Below are positions 1 to 6,570 of a stretch of 8,826 nt of DNA, piece after piece. The stretch comes from Chloroflexota bacterium (GTDB lineage: Bacteria; Chloroflexota; Anaerolineae; Ardenticatenales; Ardenticatenaceae): positions 1 through 8,826 of the forward strand of contig DOUV01000269.1 in NCBI GenBank assembly GCA_003520455.1. Direction: 5' to 3'. A program made the position numbers and the translations under genes. How positions within the stretch are numbered: position 1 is the stretch's first letter; the number at the start of each line of letters is the position of its first letter. The notes beneath the pieces were generated by a model that was not told the DNA's origin, did not search any database, and saw only the letters and a list, made by a program, of their open reading frames with translations.

Positions 1-53
1 AGGGTCACGATCAGCAACAACAGGGTAATCGCACGAATACCGCCGTTCCTCAT
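1..53 (-). CDS. N-terminal start of a secreted or lipoprotein gene, possibly sugar ABC transporter binding protein (partial)
   Basis: Only the first 17 codons are inside the window. On the minus strand an ATG at 53-51 opens a reading frame MRNGGIRAITLLLLIVT that runs off the left edge. It is preceded by a perfect AAGGAGG ribosome binding site (plus positions 60-66) with a 6-nt spacer. The peptide has two early arginines followed by a run of hydrophobic residues, as in the n- and h-regions of a Sec signal peptide; the cleavage region is not visible. It lies directly downstream of the LacI-family gene on the same strand, the usual place for the sugar-binding subunit of an ABC transporter. The transporter identity is inferred from context only; another exported protein is equally compatible with what is seen. 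Confidence 0.6.
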   Translation of the reverse strand, partial: MRNGGIRAITLLLLIVT

Positions 54-59
54 GTTTCC

Positions 60-66
60 CCTCCTT
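60..66 (-). promoter_or_regulatory. Ribosome binding site of the partial left-edge gene
   Basis: AAGGAGG on the minus strand, 6 nt before the ATG at 53. It is a full-strength Shine-Dalgarno sequence and the main evidence that the short open frame at the window edge is a real gene start. Confidence 0.7.
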
Positions 67-106
67 TGGGTGGTGAAGGAACCGCTAAAGCTTCAAAACT
101 GGTTGG

Positions 107-1147
107 TCAGCGGATGGCGCCGGAACTCTCCCGGATGATCAGCTCCGGTTGCAGCATGGGGCTTACCTGCTCATCCGCGTGATTATCCTGGTCATCGCTG
201 TCGAAGAGGGAGATCAACTTGTGGACTGCCTGGCGTCCGAGCGCGTCCAGGTCCTGGCGGATCGTCGACAGCGGTGGAACGAGGTAGGGCGCCTCGGAAA
301 TGTCGTCGAAGCCGATTAGGGCCAGGTCATCGGGGATCGTGCGGCCGGCGGCGCGGGCTGCTTTCATCGCCCCGAGGGCCATCTGGTCGTTTGAGACGAA
401 GACCGCTTCGATCGAGGCGTGCCGCTCGAGCAGCCGGTACATCGCCTGCTCGCCGCTTCTCGGCGTCCAGTCACCCTCGACTACAGCGGTTTCGTCCGCC
501 GGCAACCCCGTGGCTTCCAGCGCCTCGACCCAGCCGCGTCGGCGCTCGGCCGCCTCCCACCAGCTTAACGGGCCGGCAATCAGACCAACTTTCCGGTAGC
601 CCTGGGCGACTAGATGCTCGGTCGCTATCCGGCCGCCCACACGATTGTCCACGGCTGCTACATGGAGGCTGGGTCGCGGTCGCATGCTGAGAAAGACAAT
701 AGGAACGGGGAGCGTGTGGGCGGCGGTGCAAATCCAGTCGTGGTTTTGTCCGCTCTCGGGGACTGCCCAGATGATCCCGTCGACCTGGTGTGAAAGCATC
801 GACTTGATGAGTGCCTTGCCATCGTCCTGCGTTATCGCTTGCGTCAAACGTAGAAAGAGATCGTAGCCCTGCTCGTTGGCGGCCTGCTCAATCCCCAGGA
901 AAGCCTGGAATGGGCCGTAGAATTGTAACCCCCACACCACCACCCCAATTGTGCAGCTACTGCCGCTAATCAGACTGCGAGCGATGTAGCTCGGTTGGTA
1001 GCCCAAGCGGTCGATGACGGCCTTAACGCGCTGGCGGGTCTCCGCCGATACATCGCGCCGGTCGTTGATGACGCGCGAAACGGTCTGGGCCGAAACACCC
1101 GCTTCTCGAGCTACCTGCTTGATCGTGACACGTCGCTGCGCTGCCAT
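107..1147 (-). CDS. LacI-family transcriptional repressor
   Basis: A 346-residue protein of normal LacI/GalR family length. Residues 7-30 (VTIKQVAREAGVSAQTVSRV) form the N-terminal helix-turn-helix, followed by the hinge-helix region (RLGYQPSYIARSLISG, about 48-63). The rest is the periplasmic-binding-protein-like effector domain, with family motifs such as the N-D-x-M-A-x-G-A segment and the IGFDDISEAPYLVPPLSTIRQD stretch typical of LacI C-termini. Such proteins are cytoplasmic dimers or tetramers that release DNA when they bind a sugar or sugar phosphate. The ligand cannot be read from the sequence; the partial transporter-like gene downstream and araBDA 2.9 kb away suggest a pentose or related sugar. 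No clear Shine-Dalgarno precedes the ATG at 1147. A promoter candidate with an operator-like site lies about 400 bp upstream, so a long leader or a second, closer promoter is needed. It is not the GntR-type AraR of Bacillus. Confidence 0.9.
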   Translation of the reverse strand: MAAQRRVTIKQVAREAGVSAQTVSRVINDRRDVSAETRQRVKAVIDRLGYQPSYIARSLISGSSCTIGVVVWGLQFYGPFQAFLGIEQAANEQGYDLFLRLTQAITQDDGKALIKSMLSHQVDGIIWAVPESGQNHDWICTAAHTLPVPIVFLSMRPRPSLHVAAVDNRVGGRIATEHLVAQGYRKVGLIAGPLSWWEAAERRRGWVEALEATGLPADETAVVEGDWTPRSGEQAMYRLLERHASIEAVFVSNDQMALGAMKAARAAGRTIPDDLALIGFDDISEAPYLVPPLSTIRQDLDALGRQAVHKLISLFDSDDQDNHADEQVSPMLQPELIIRESSGAIR

Positions 1148-1540
1148 AGTTGGATTATTCGCTCAGGAGACGAAACAAAAACAAGTTGTTAGCATCCGTT
1201 AGAAAGACATTGGAGCTACACTATTGCGGCCGCTTGAGGCATTCGAGCGCACCTGTGAAACGAACCGAGCCAGCCGGAGGCACGGCGTAGATAGTGCTGA
1301 TCGAGCGCGTAGCGCGGCCCGCCGACGTGTGGTGGACGACACTGCGACGAAGGATCAGTCGGTCCAAGGGTTGCTCGCCTCCGGCATTCCCCCACTCCGT
1401 TGGACGCCATCCTAACGGCGTGGCGGCAGGCCAACGAGGTGAAGGTGCTGGTCGCTCGATAGTGTTCAAGACCACGATTCAGTCTGGGAGTACCCGCCTC
1501 TATGACCGACACGGGAATCGATCATCTCCGGTATCGATCA

Positions 1541-1554
1541 CGGGAACGTTAACA
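1541..1554 (-). promoter_or_regulatory. Candidate LacI-family operator
   Basis: On the minus strand the sequence reads TGTTAACGTTCCCG. The half TGTTAAC and the central CpG inside the AACGTT palindrome are the hallmark of LacI/GalR-family operators; the other half is degenerate. It begins at the last base of the -10 hexamer and covers the expected transcription start, the classic position for repression. A second copy of its CACGGGAA flank occurs 29 bp away. The adjacent LacI-family protein is the obvious candidate ligand, which would mean autoregulation; this is inference. Confidence 0.35.
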
Positions 1555-1582
1555 CTATACCGCGCCCGTTGGTGATTGTCAA
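1554..1582 (-). promoter_or_regulatory. Sigma-70-type promoter, minus strand
   Basis: The -35 hexamer TTGACA (plus 1577-1582, perfect) is separated by exactly 17 bp from the -10 hexamer TATAGT (plus 1554-1559, 5 of 6). Initiation is expected near 1547, leading leftwards towards the LacI-family gene with a leader of about 400 nt. The IS4-like element begins 18 bp upstream of the -35 box, so any upstream activator site has been separated from it. Confidence 0.55.
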
Positions 1583-1590
1583 GGGTTGCT

Positions 1591-1599
1591 GGCGAGTGT
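1591..1599. repeat. Left copy of the IS4-like element's target duplication
   Basis: GGCGAGTGT directly outside the left inverted repeat matches GGCGAGCGG directly outside the right one at 7 of 9 positions. A 9-bp duplication is within the range known for IS4-family insertions; the two mismatches fit the age suggested by the broken transposase gene. Confidence 0.55.
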
Positions 1600-1617
1600 C
1601 AGACAATTTGAGATAAG
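1600..1617 (+). repeat. Left terminal inverted repeat of the IS4-like element
   Basis: CAGACAATTTGAGATAAG pairs with 2952-2969 at 15 of 18 positions; the outer six and inner seven bases match perfectly. Confidence 0.75.
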
Positions 1618-1665
1618 GAGGTAGCAGCAAGAGGGAAAGGGGCTATACTGGGTCTGGGACGGTCA

Positions 1666-2961
1666 ATGGACTACAGACTCAGAGTGCATGACCGAGCGTG
1701 GGAGGGGCCAAGAGGCGAGTATGAAGCGATCGCAACGAGCAGCCAGAGTGCTTTGGATGAACTGGTAGCACTGGCGATCGAGGGAGGGGTCTTTGCGGCG
1801 CTGGGGATGGTGAAAGTTCAGCGGGAGCGGGCAGGGATTCCGGATGAACTGTCGCTGCGAACGCTGGCGGTTCTGCCGTTCGTGGAAGCGATGGGGCTGA
1901 GCGCGGCAGCGGGGAGCTTGTTCCAAGATGCAGCGATCCGGCTGCCAAGCGGCGACAGCATCGAGCAGGTGCAGAACGGTTTCAACCCGCGGCGGGGAGC
2001 GAAGCAGGAGCAGAAAACGACGGTGCCCTACCATGTGGAGGTTGTGCGGCAGGAATTGGCGCGGATCGATCTGGAACGCCTGGGGCACTTCCGCCAAGCG
2101 TGGGTGCGGGAGTTGTTTGCACGCCAGTTGGTGAAAGGCAGGGTGTCCGCGATTGATGGAAGCAGGTTGCCTGATCGCTCTCGGGTGGCGGGGCGGCTGA
2201 ATGGACACGAAGCGCGTTGCTTGTGGCTCAGTTGGCGCGTGTTGAGCGGGAGCGAATCGGAAAAAGGGCGCGAAGCCGAAGTGGGGCGCGCGGTGGTTGA
2301 GGAGGTCCGGGCGGCTGGCGGGGAAGCGGCGATTGAATGGCTCCTGATGGAGGCGCTCTGCGCTGATGGTCCCCTGGTGGCCTGGCTGGAATACGGCTGC
2401 CAGATTCAGGCCTTGACCCGCTTGTCTGAAGATCGCCTGTGCTCTGCAGACCTGGCCGGGCGGGCTCGCACCGGGCTCATTTCCAGGCAAACCCACACCG
2501 ATGTTCGCTATCGCAAGGGGCGCAAGCCGGTCCGCCAGGTGACGGTCATGATGGCCGAAGCCCTCATCAGTTGGGCGTTTTCTCCAGGTCACTGGTCGCT
2601 ACGGCGACCACCCCCCCCAGCTTATGGGTGGCTTGGATTCGGAGGGTCGACGCCCACGACCCCACCGCGGTGGAGGAAGGGGCGCTTGTCAGCACCTTGC
2701 CCTTCAACTCGGCCTGGGCTGGCGATCGCCACGGACGCCAAGGCTGGCGCCTCCAAAACTGCAGCTTCCGGGAACTCAAAGAAAGCTGGCACCTGGAGTC
2801 GCACCGATGTGACCGCCACCTACGGCCCCGCTCCCGTGGTCGTCTTTACGGCAGACGCCTTGGCCGTCTTTCACATTGAGGAACTCATGGCCCTTCTGGC
2901 TTGCTCTCCCAAGCATTCCTTGCGCCGCCTCTCTTCCAAAGACCCGCCCCGCTTATCTTGA
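1666..2961 (+). pseudogene. IS4-like DDE transposase, frameshifted
   Basis: The first about 300 codons (to near 2580) read as one frame and resemble an IS4/DDE_Tnp_1-type transposase. The first catalytic Asp is probably D164 in AIDGSRL, and the second probably D234 in the segment ending LCADGPLVAWLEYG. The C-terminal signature then appears in another frame (about 2619-2800), as GWRLQNCSFRELKESWHLE. The frame beginning at 1666 stays open to a stop inside the right inverted repeat, but between about 2580 and 2800 it gives a low-complexity, proline-rich translation, so at least one frameshift and probably two are present. A run of eight C at 2611-2618 is one likely site. Many relatives have Glu-Asn where this copy has Gln-Asn in the signature, so a catalytic residue may also be lost; that point is tentative. 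Confidence 0.7.
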
Positions 2962-2969
2962 AATGTCTG
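2952..2969 (-). repeat. Right terminal inverted repeat of the IS4-like element
   Basis: CTTATCTTGAAATGTCTG is the inverted partner of 1600-1617 (15 of 18). It contains the stop codon of the long transposase frame (2959-2961). Confidence 0.75.
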
Positions 2970-2978
2970 GGCGAGCGG
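2970..2978. repeat. Right copy of the IS4-like element's target duplication
   Basis: GGCGAGCGG immediately after the right inverted repeat; 7 of 9 positions match the left flank at 1591-1599. Confidence 0.5.
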
Positions 2979-3076
2979 TGTATAGCGCAAAAGTCTCGGG
3001 GAGATTTGCGCGGGAGGGGAAAGAGCAGCTAGACTGGGCGGGAACAGAACAGCGAAGCCAACGCAAGGAATAAGGC

Positions 3077-3735
3077 ATGGCCCGGCAGGTGACGCGCGTT
3101 GACAGGCGAGCCAGGTTTCTGGAGCGGGCTGGGGAGATGTACGATGAGCTGGAAGCCTGGTATGAGGAACACGAGGAAGCTAGCTTCGGCGACATTGAAC
3201 AGGTCACCCGAGAGCACCGCCGCGAACTCATGGGCGAGATCCTGGCGGTCCTGATCAACGGGCGTCACCTGCCGGGACGCAAGCGATCCTCCCGCGGTGT
3301 CCCCAATGTGAAGGGGCGATGGAATTCCAAGTTTATCCCGCCTGGACAATCAAGGGGATCGAGGGGGATACCGAATTGGAGCGTGTTTACTCCACGTGTC
3401 CGCGGTGTGAAGCGGAGACACTTTTTCCCCCTCGACCGCCAATTGCGATTACGAGCAGATCTCTGAAGTGAGGGGCTGGCGCAGATCGCGGCCCGTCAGG
3501 GACGGCAAACTCCCTCGTTTGCGAAAGCAGAGAAAGCCGTCACCGAGGCCGCCGCCCGGTCGATCTCCACGGACAGTGTGTAGCGCATCCCAGCGGGATT
3601 CGGCGGCGAAGTGGGCCTGGAACGGCAAGGCCGAGGTGGCGTGCGTCGCGGCGTTATCGCGTACCGGAGAGACGGAGCCGGAAGCCCTCATCCCGGCGGA
3701 AGCGGCGCTCGGCGAGCGGGTCGTCAGCGTCTTGA
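3077..3735 (+). pseudogene. ISKra4-family transposase, 5' remnant with frameshifts and stops
   Basis: The ATG at 3077 has an AAGGA site 7 nt upstream and opens with ARFLERAGEMYDELEAWYEE followed by RRELMGEILAVLINGR, characteristic of ISKra4-family N-termini. The reading frame then shifts around 3255-3290 to give a zinc-ribbon-like segment with two CxxC pairs (CPQC near 3298, then CPRC) and IKGIEGDTELERVY. It shifts back near 3435 into PLDRQLRLRADL, a TGA (3464-3466), and SEGLAQIAARQGRQTPSFAK. A TAG (3581-3583) and a further shift near 3630 follow, and resemblance fades at about 3735. The DDE catalytic core is missing, so roughly the first half of the gene remains. The 107 bp between the IS4-like element and this gene are probably its own 5' region. 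The end coordinate is approximate. Confidence 0.75.
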
Positions 3736-3759
3736 GCACACTCACTAACGTGCTATACT
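3732..3759 (+). promoter_or_regulatory. Extended -10 promoter candidate upstream of araBDA
   Basis: A -35 hexamer TTGAGC (3732-3737), a 16-bp spacer, and a TGC-TATACT extended -10 element (hexamer 3754-3759, 5 of 6). Initiation is expected near 3766. This is the best plus-strand promoter found before the arabinose operon, 300 bp from araB. A small dyad AGCAC/GTGCT (3735-3739, 3750-3754) spans its spacer and could be an operator. It lies at the point where the ISKra4 remnant ends. Confidence 0.45.
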
Positions 3760-3766
3760 TCTCCTC

Positions 3767-3823
3767 GTCCATCACATCCACTTCCCGTTGCAGTTGAGTC
3801 ACCGCAGAGTGTATGTGATGGAC
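3767..3823 (+). repeat. 15-bp inverted repeat at the expected 5' end of the ara transcript
   Basis: GTCCATCACATCCAC (3767-3781) and GTGTATGTGATGGAC (3809-3823) are inverted copies with 14 of 15 positions paired. One more A-T pair and a G-U extend the stem inwards, leaving a loop of about 23 nt. In RNA it would form a strong stem-loop at or next to the first nucleotide of a transcript from the promoter at 3732-3759. No U-run follows, so it is not an ordinary intrinsic terminator. It could be a stabilising 5' stem-loop, a regulatory leader, a protein-binding dyad or the trace of a small mobile element. Confidence 0.65.
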
Positions 3824-4040
3824 TCCCTTTGCCTACTCTGACTTTGACACAGCCCTAGTTGCTTCCGCACTCGCTGGCGACGGTTGCGACCCATCTCGCG
3901 TCGAGAGGAGCAACGTGCCGCCGGGGAGGCCGAGTGCGACGGCCTTGGACGAGTTCACGCAGGCGCTGGACGAGAACAACGTGGCAGTGGCAGGACCTGC
4001 TCCCGTCGTGCAGGTTCTTGCACTCTATGAACGCGATTGA
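3819..4040 (+). pseudogene. Coding-like fragment of unknown identity before araB
   Basis: From the stop at 3816-3818 to the TGA at 4038-4040 one frame stays open for 73 codons, with third positions mostly G or C after about 3885 and a protein-like translation ending [25 protein letters not shown]. There is no clear start with a ribosome binding site; a GTG at 3915 is possible but unsupported. It looks like the 3' end of a gene whose beginning was lost at the ISKra4 junction, and it stops 22 bp before araB. I do not recognise the family. A different open frame that continues into araB over the same stretch has no support. Confidence 0.3.
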
Positions 4041-4049
4041 CAAGCGATC

Positions 4050-4055
4050 AGGAGG
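4050..4055 (+). promoter_or_regulatory. Ribosome binding site of araB
   Basis: AGGAGG, 7 nt before the ATG at 4063. It decides the start of araB against in-frame upstream codons back to 3859, which lack such a site and would add about 68 residues not found in ribulokinases. Confidence 0.75.
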
Positions 4056-4062
4056 CGTTGAC

Positions 4063-5826
4063 ATGACGAGACCAAGATACACTATTGGCGTGGACTTCGG
4101 CACCGAGTCGGGACGTGCCGTGCTCGTGGATGTTGCTACCGGGCGGGAAATTGCGACCGCAGTGCATGCGTATGCTAATGGTGTCATTGACGAGTACCTG
4201 CCGGGCACTGAGATTCGTCTCGCGCCCGATTGGGCGTTACAAGATCCGAACGACTACCTGGAGGTCTTCAAGCGTACCATTCCGGCCGTGCTGGCGGAAA
4301 GTGGCGTTGATCCCAACGACGTGATAGGTCTCGGGGTCGACTTTACCGCCTGCACCATGCTGCCTACCCGTGCAGACGGCACACCGCTCTGCTTCCTTCC
4401 TGCGTGGCGCAATCACCCGCATGCCTGGGTCAAGCTATGGAAGCACCACGCCGCGCAGGATGAGGCTAACAAGCTCAATCAGATCGCCCGCGAGCTGGGC
4501 TACACCTTCCTTGACCGCTACGGTGGGAAGATCAGCTCCGAGTGGTTCTTTCCTAAGACGTGGCAGATTCTTGACGAGGCGCCAGCGGTGTACGCCGCCG
4601 CTGACCGGCTGATCGAAGCGGCCGACTGGGTGGTGTGGCAGCTCACCGGCATCGAGACGCGCAACGAGTGTACCGCTGGCTACAAGGCGATCTGGTCGAA
4701 ACAAGAGGGCTTCCCGCCGCCCGAATTCTTCAAGGCGCTTGACCCTCGCCTGGAACACATTGTGGACGAGAAGATGTCGCGCACGCTCGCCCCGCTGGGC
4801 GCGAGGGCCGGCGGGCTGACCGAGCAGGCAGCAGCATGGACGGGACTACGCGCGGGAACGGCAGTCGCCGTCGCCAACGTGGACGCGCACGTCACCCTGC
4901 CGGTGACCGGCAGTATCGAGCCGGGCACGATGGTGATGATCATGGGCACGAGCACCTGTCATGTCATGGTTGCGGAGACGCAGCAACAACTCCCGAACGT
5001 ACCGGGCATGTGTGGCGTGGTCGAGGGTGGCATCGTGCCGGGCATGCTCGGGTATGAAGCCGGTCAGAGCGGCGTCGGCGATATCTTCGCCTGGTTCGTG
5101 GAGAACGGCGTGCCACCCGACTACCACGAGGAGGCCCGGCGGCGCGGTCTCAGCCTGCACACGTTGTTGGAGGAAGAAGCGGCCACGCTCAAACCGGGCG
5201 AGAGCGGCTTGCTCGCCCTGGATTGGTGGAACGGTAACCGTTCCACACTGGTCGATGTGGAACTGAGCGGGCTCATCGTGGGCATGACCCTGGCGACGAA
5301 GGCACCTGAGATCTATCGCGCTCTGATCGAAGCCACTGCCTTCGGTACCCGCGAGATCATTGAGACGCTGAACGACTCGGGGGTGCCCGTGCGCCGCCTG
5401 GTGGCGGCCGGAGGGCTGCCCGAGCGAAACCGGCTCCTGATGCAGATCTATGCCAATGTCACACAATATGAGATCCGGATTGTACGCAGCGCCCAGGCGC
5501 CAGCAGTCGGCTCGGCAATGCACGGTGCGGTCGCAGCCGGGGTCGAGGCAGGAGGCTACCCGGATATAGCCACAGCCGCCAAACAGATGGGTGGCCTGCG
5601 CTCTGAGACGTACCAGCCTATTCCCGAGTACGTCGGTGTGTACGACCGCCTCTACCGGGAATACAAGACGCTGTATGACTACTTCGGTCGAGGCCAGAAC
5701 GCCGTTATGAAGCGCCTGCGCGCCCTGCGACGGGAGACGCTGACCTCTCAGGAGGTGGAGGAGGGGGACCGTTTGGAGAGCGCGGCGTTGCCGGATGCCG
5801 TTGAACAGCAGGCGCTGGAGTGTTAG
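4063..5826 (+). CDS. araB: Ribulokinase
   Basis: A 587-residue FGGY-family carbohydrate kinase. It phosphorylates L-ribulose with ATP to L-ribulose 5-phosphate, the second step of L-arabinose catabolism, in the cytoplasm. The N-terminal ATPase motif is [16 protein letters not shown] (residues 8-23). The ribulokinase-specific stretch [18 protein letters not shown], the WKHH and [17 protein letters not shown] segments, [46 protein letters not shown] and LDWWNGNRS all match AraB rather than xylulokinase or glycerol kinase. The C-terminal domain has the FGGY-type signature around [14 protein letters not shown] and the glycine-rich [10 protein letters not shown]. About 40 residues after [14 protein letters not shown] form a charged tail that makes it slightly longer than the E. 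coli enzyme (566). The stop overlaps the ribosome binding site of araD, indicating one operon. Confidence 0.96.
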   Translation: MTRPRYTIGVDFGTESGRAVLVDVATGREIATAVHAYANGVIDEYLPGTEIRLAPDWALQDPNDYLEVFKRTIPAVLAESGVDPNDVIGLGVDFTACTMLPTRADGTPLCFLPAWRNHPHAWVKLWKHHAAQDEANKLNQIARELGYTFLDRYGGKISSEWFFPKTWQILDEAPAVYAAADRLIEAADWVVWQLTGIETRNECTAGYKAIWSKQEGFPPPEFFKALDPRLEHIVDEKMSRTLAPLGARAGGLTEQAAAWTGLRAGTAVAVANVDAHVTLPVTGSIEPGTMVMIMGTSTCHVMVAETQQQLPNVPGMCGVVEGGIVPGMLGYEAGQSGVGDIFAWFVENGVPPDYHEEARRRGLSLHTLLEEEAATLKPGESGLLALDWWNGNRSTLVDVELSGLIVGMTLATKAPEIYRALIEATAFGTREIIETLNDSGVPVRRLVAAGGLPERNRLLMQIYANVTQYEIRIVRSAQAPAVGSAMHGAVAAGVEAGGYPDIATAAKQMGGLRSETYQPIPEYVGVYDRLYREYKTLYDYFGRGQNAVMKRLRALRRETLTSQEVEEGDRLESAALPDAVEQQALEC

Positions 5827-5839
5827 GAGGCGACGATAC

Positions 5840-6556
5840 ATGCTAGAACAGCTCAAAGAACAGCTGTGGAAGTTGCACCTGGAGTTACCCAAGAACGGGT
5901 TGGTGACGTGGACCGGTGTGCTGATCGGCGTCTCAGTTGGCGTGTTCGTCCTGGAGTTACCCAAGAACGGGTTGGTGACGTGGACTGGTGGCAACGCCAG
6001 CGCCCGCGATCCGGAGACTGGGCTGGTGGTGATCAAGCCAAGCGGCGTGATGTATGAGGATTTGCGCCCGGAGGATCACGTCGTGCTCACCGTGGACGGC
6101 GAAATCGTCGAGGGGGCGCTCAAGCCCTCATCGGACACGGCGAGCCATCTGTATATCTACCGGCACCGCCCCGACGTCAACAGCGTGGTCCACACCCACT
6201 CCGCCTACGCCACGGCCTTTGCCGCGCTCGGACGGCCCATCCCCGTTTTCCTGACGGCAATTGCCGATGAATTCGGCGGTCCCATTCCCTGCGCCGGTTT
6301 TGCCTTGATCGGAGGCGAGGAGATTGGCCAGCAGGTGGTCGAGCACATTGGCACGTCACCGGCGGTATTGTTGAAGAATCACGGCGTCTTCACCGTCGGC
6401 CCGACGGCCACGGCTGCGGTCAAAGCGGCCGTGATGGTGGAAGACATCGCACGCGCGGTGTGGCTCGCGTTGCAGCTCGGCCAGCCGGACGAGATTCCGG
6501 CGGAGGATGTCGCCAAACTGCATCACCGCTACACCCACGTCTATGGACAGAGATGA
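5840..6556 (+). CDS. araD: L-ribulose-5-phosphate 4-epimerase with an internal 24-residue duplication-insertion
   Basis: A 238-residue class II aldolase/epimerase-fold protein that converts L-ribulose 5-phosphate to D-xylulose 5-phosphate. The ATG follows AGGAGG (5825-5830, overlapping the araB stop) by 9 nt. Family residues are intact: GN of the phosphate loop (G51, N52), KPSG (66-69), SSD (D99), zinc ligands in HTH (H118, H120) and NHG (H181), an Asp in ADEFGG (D143), and the catalytic Tyr near the C-terminus (Y235 in HVYGQR). The oddity is at residues 14-50: [13 protein letters not shown] occurs twice (14-26 and 38-50), separated by [11 protein letters not shown]. Without the extra 24 residues the start would read through normally into GGNASARD. 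The insertion lies beside the phosphate-binding loop, so activity may be altered. Fuculose-phosphate aldolase is a related alternative, but the araB-araA context decides. The gene overlaps the first possible araA start by 4 nt. Confidence 0.93.
   Translation: MLEQLKEQLWKLHLELPKNGLVTWTGVLIGVSVGVFVLELPKNGLVTWTGGNASARDPETGLVVIKPSGVMYEDLRPEDHVVLTVDGEIVEGALKPSSDTASHLYIYRHRPDVNSVVHTHSAYATAFAALGRPIPVFLTAIADEFGGPIPCAGFALIGGEEIGQQVVEHIGTSPAVLLKNHGVFTVGPTATAAVKAAVMVEDIARAVWLALQLGQPDEIPAEDVAKLHHRYTHVYGQR
5878..5990 (+). repeat. Spaced direct repeat inside araD
   Basis: Two 41-nt copies, 5878-5918 and 5950-5990, are identical except for one C/T difference near the end (GACCGGTG versus GACTGGTG). A 31-nt unrelated spacer (5919-5949) lies between. 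The start-to-start distance of 72 nt keeps the reading frame. Repeat plus spacer is exactly the extra segment relative to ordinary AraD proteins. Confidence 0.95.
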
Positions 6557-6570
6557 AAGAGAAACCACCT

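Larger units (their letters stand above)
1148..1599. other. Intergenic region upstream of the LacI-family gene; no convincing gene
   Basis: About 450 bp without a supportable gene. Several open frames cross it on both strands, but none has a ribosome binding site or recognisable domain. Visible structure is a GTTAG direct repeat at 1188-1192 and 1198-1202 (one helical turn apart, just upstream of the repressor gene), two ATCGATCA copies (1517-1524, 1533-1540), two CACGGGAA copies (1510-1517, 1539-1546), and the minus-strand promoter and operator listed separately. It ends at the target duplication of the IS4-like element. Confidence 0.5.
1600..2969 (+). mobile_element. IS4-like insertion sequence, degenerate but with both ends
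   Basis: The element is bounded by imperfect 18-bp terminal inverted repeats: left CAGACAATTTGAGATAAG at 1600-1617, and right 2952-2969 whose reverse complement is CAGACATTTCAAGATAAG (15 of 18 identical). A probable 9-bp target duplication flanks it. The total of about 1.37 kb and the single DDE transposase gene fit the IS4 superfamily. The transposase frame is broken, so the copy is probably immobile on its own. It sits just upstream of the start of an older ISKra4 remnant and may have inserted into that element's 5' end or into the intergenic region beside it. Confidence 0.75.

Noticed and set aside
1216..1512. 98-residue minus-strand frame starting at GTG just downstream of the promoter at 1554-1582
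   Set aside because: The position is tempting, but there is no ribosome binding site and the translation shows no family features; another frame overlaps it equally well.
1644..1649. TATACT as a -10 box for the IS4-like transposase
   Set aside because: No acceptable -35 hexamer at 16-18 bp upstream and no extended -10 TG; too weak to list as a promoter.
1663..2592. 309-residue minus-strand open frame inside the IS4-like element
   Set aside because: Lies opposite the recognisable transposase core and has no domain of its own.
3449..3802. 117-residue minus-strand frame over the ISKra4 remnant
   Set aside because: No ribosome binding site or recognisable domain; the plus strand carries identifiable transposase fragments through most of this stretch.
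3859..4062. In-frame extension of araB upstream to give a 655-residue protein
   Set aside because: No ribosome binding site at the upstream codons, the extra residues are arginine-rich and unlike any ribulokinase, and AGGAGG lies 7 nt before the ATG at 4063.
5915..5952. Hydrophobic insert in AraD as a membrane anchor
   Set aside because: The hydrophobic stretch is only about 11-14 residues and lies within a soluble fold, too short to span a membrane.
4846..6036. Long minus-strand open frame antisense to araB and araD
   Set aside because: It is the complement of well-identified coding sequence in a GC-rich genome; no ribosome binding site and no recognisable domain.
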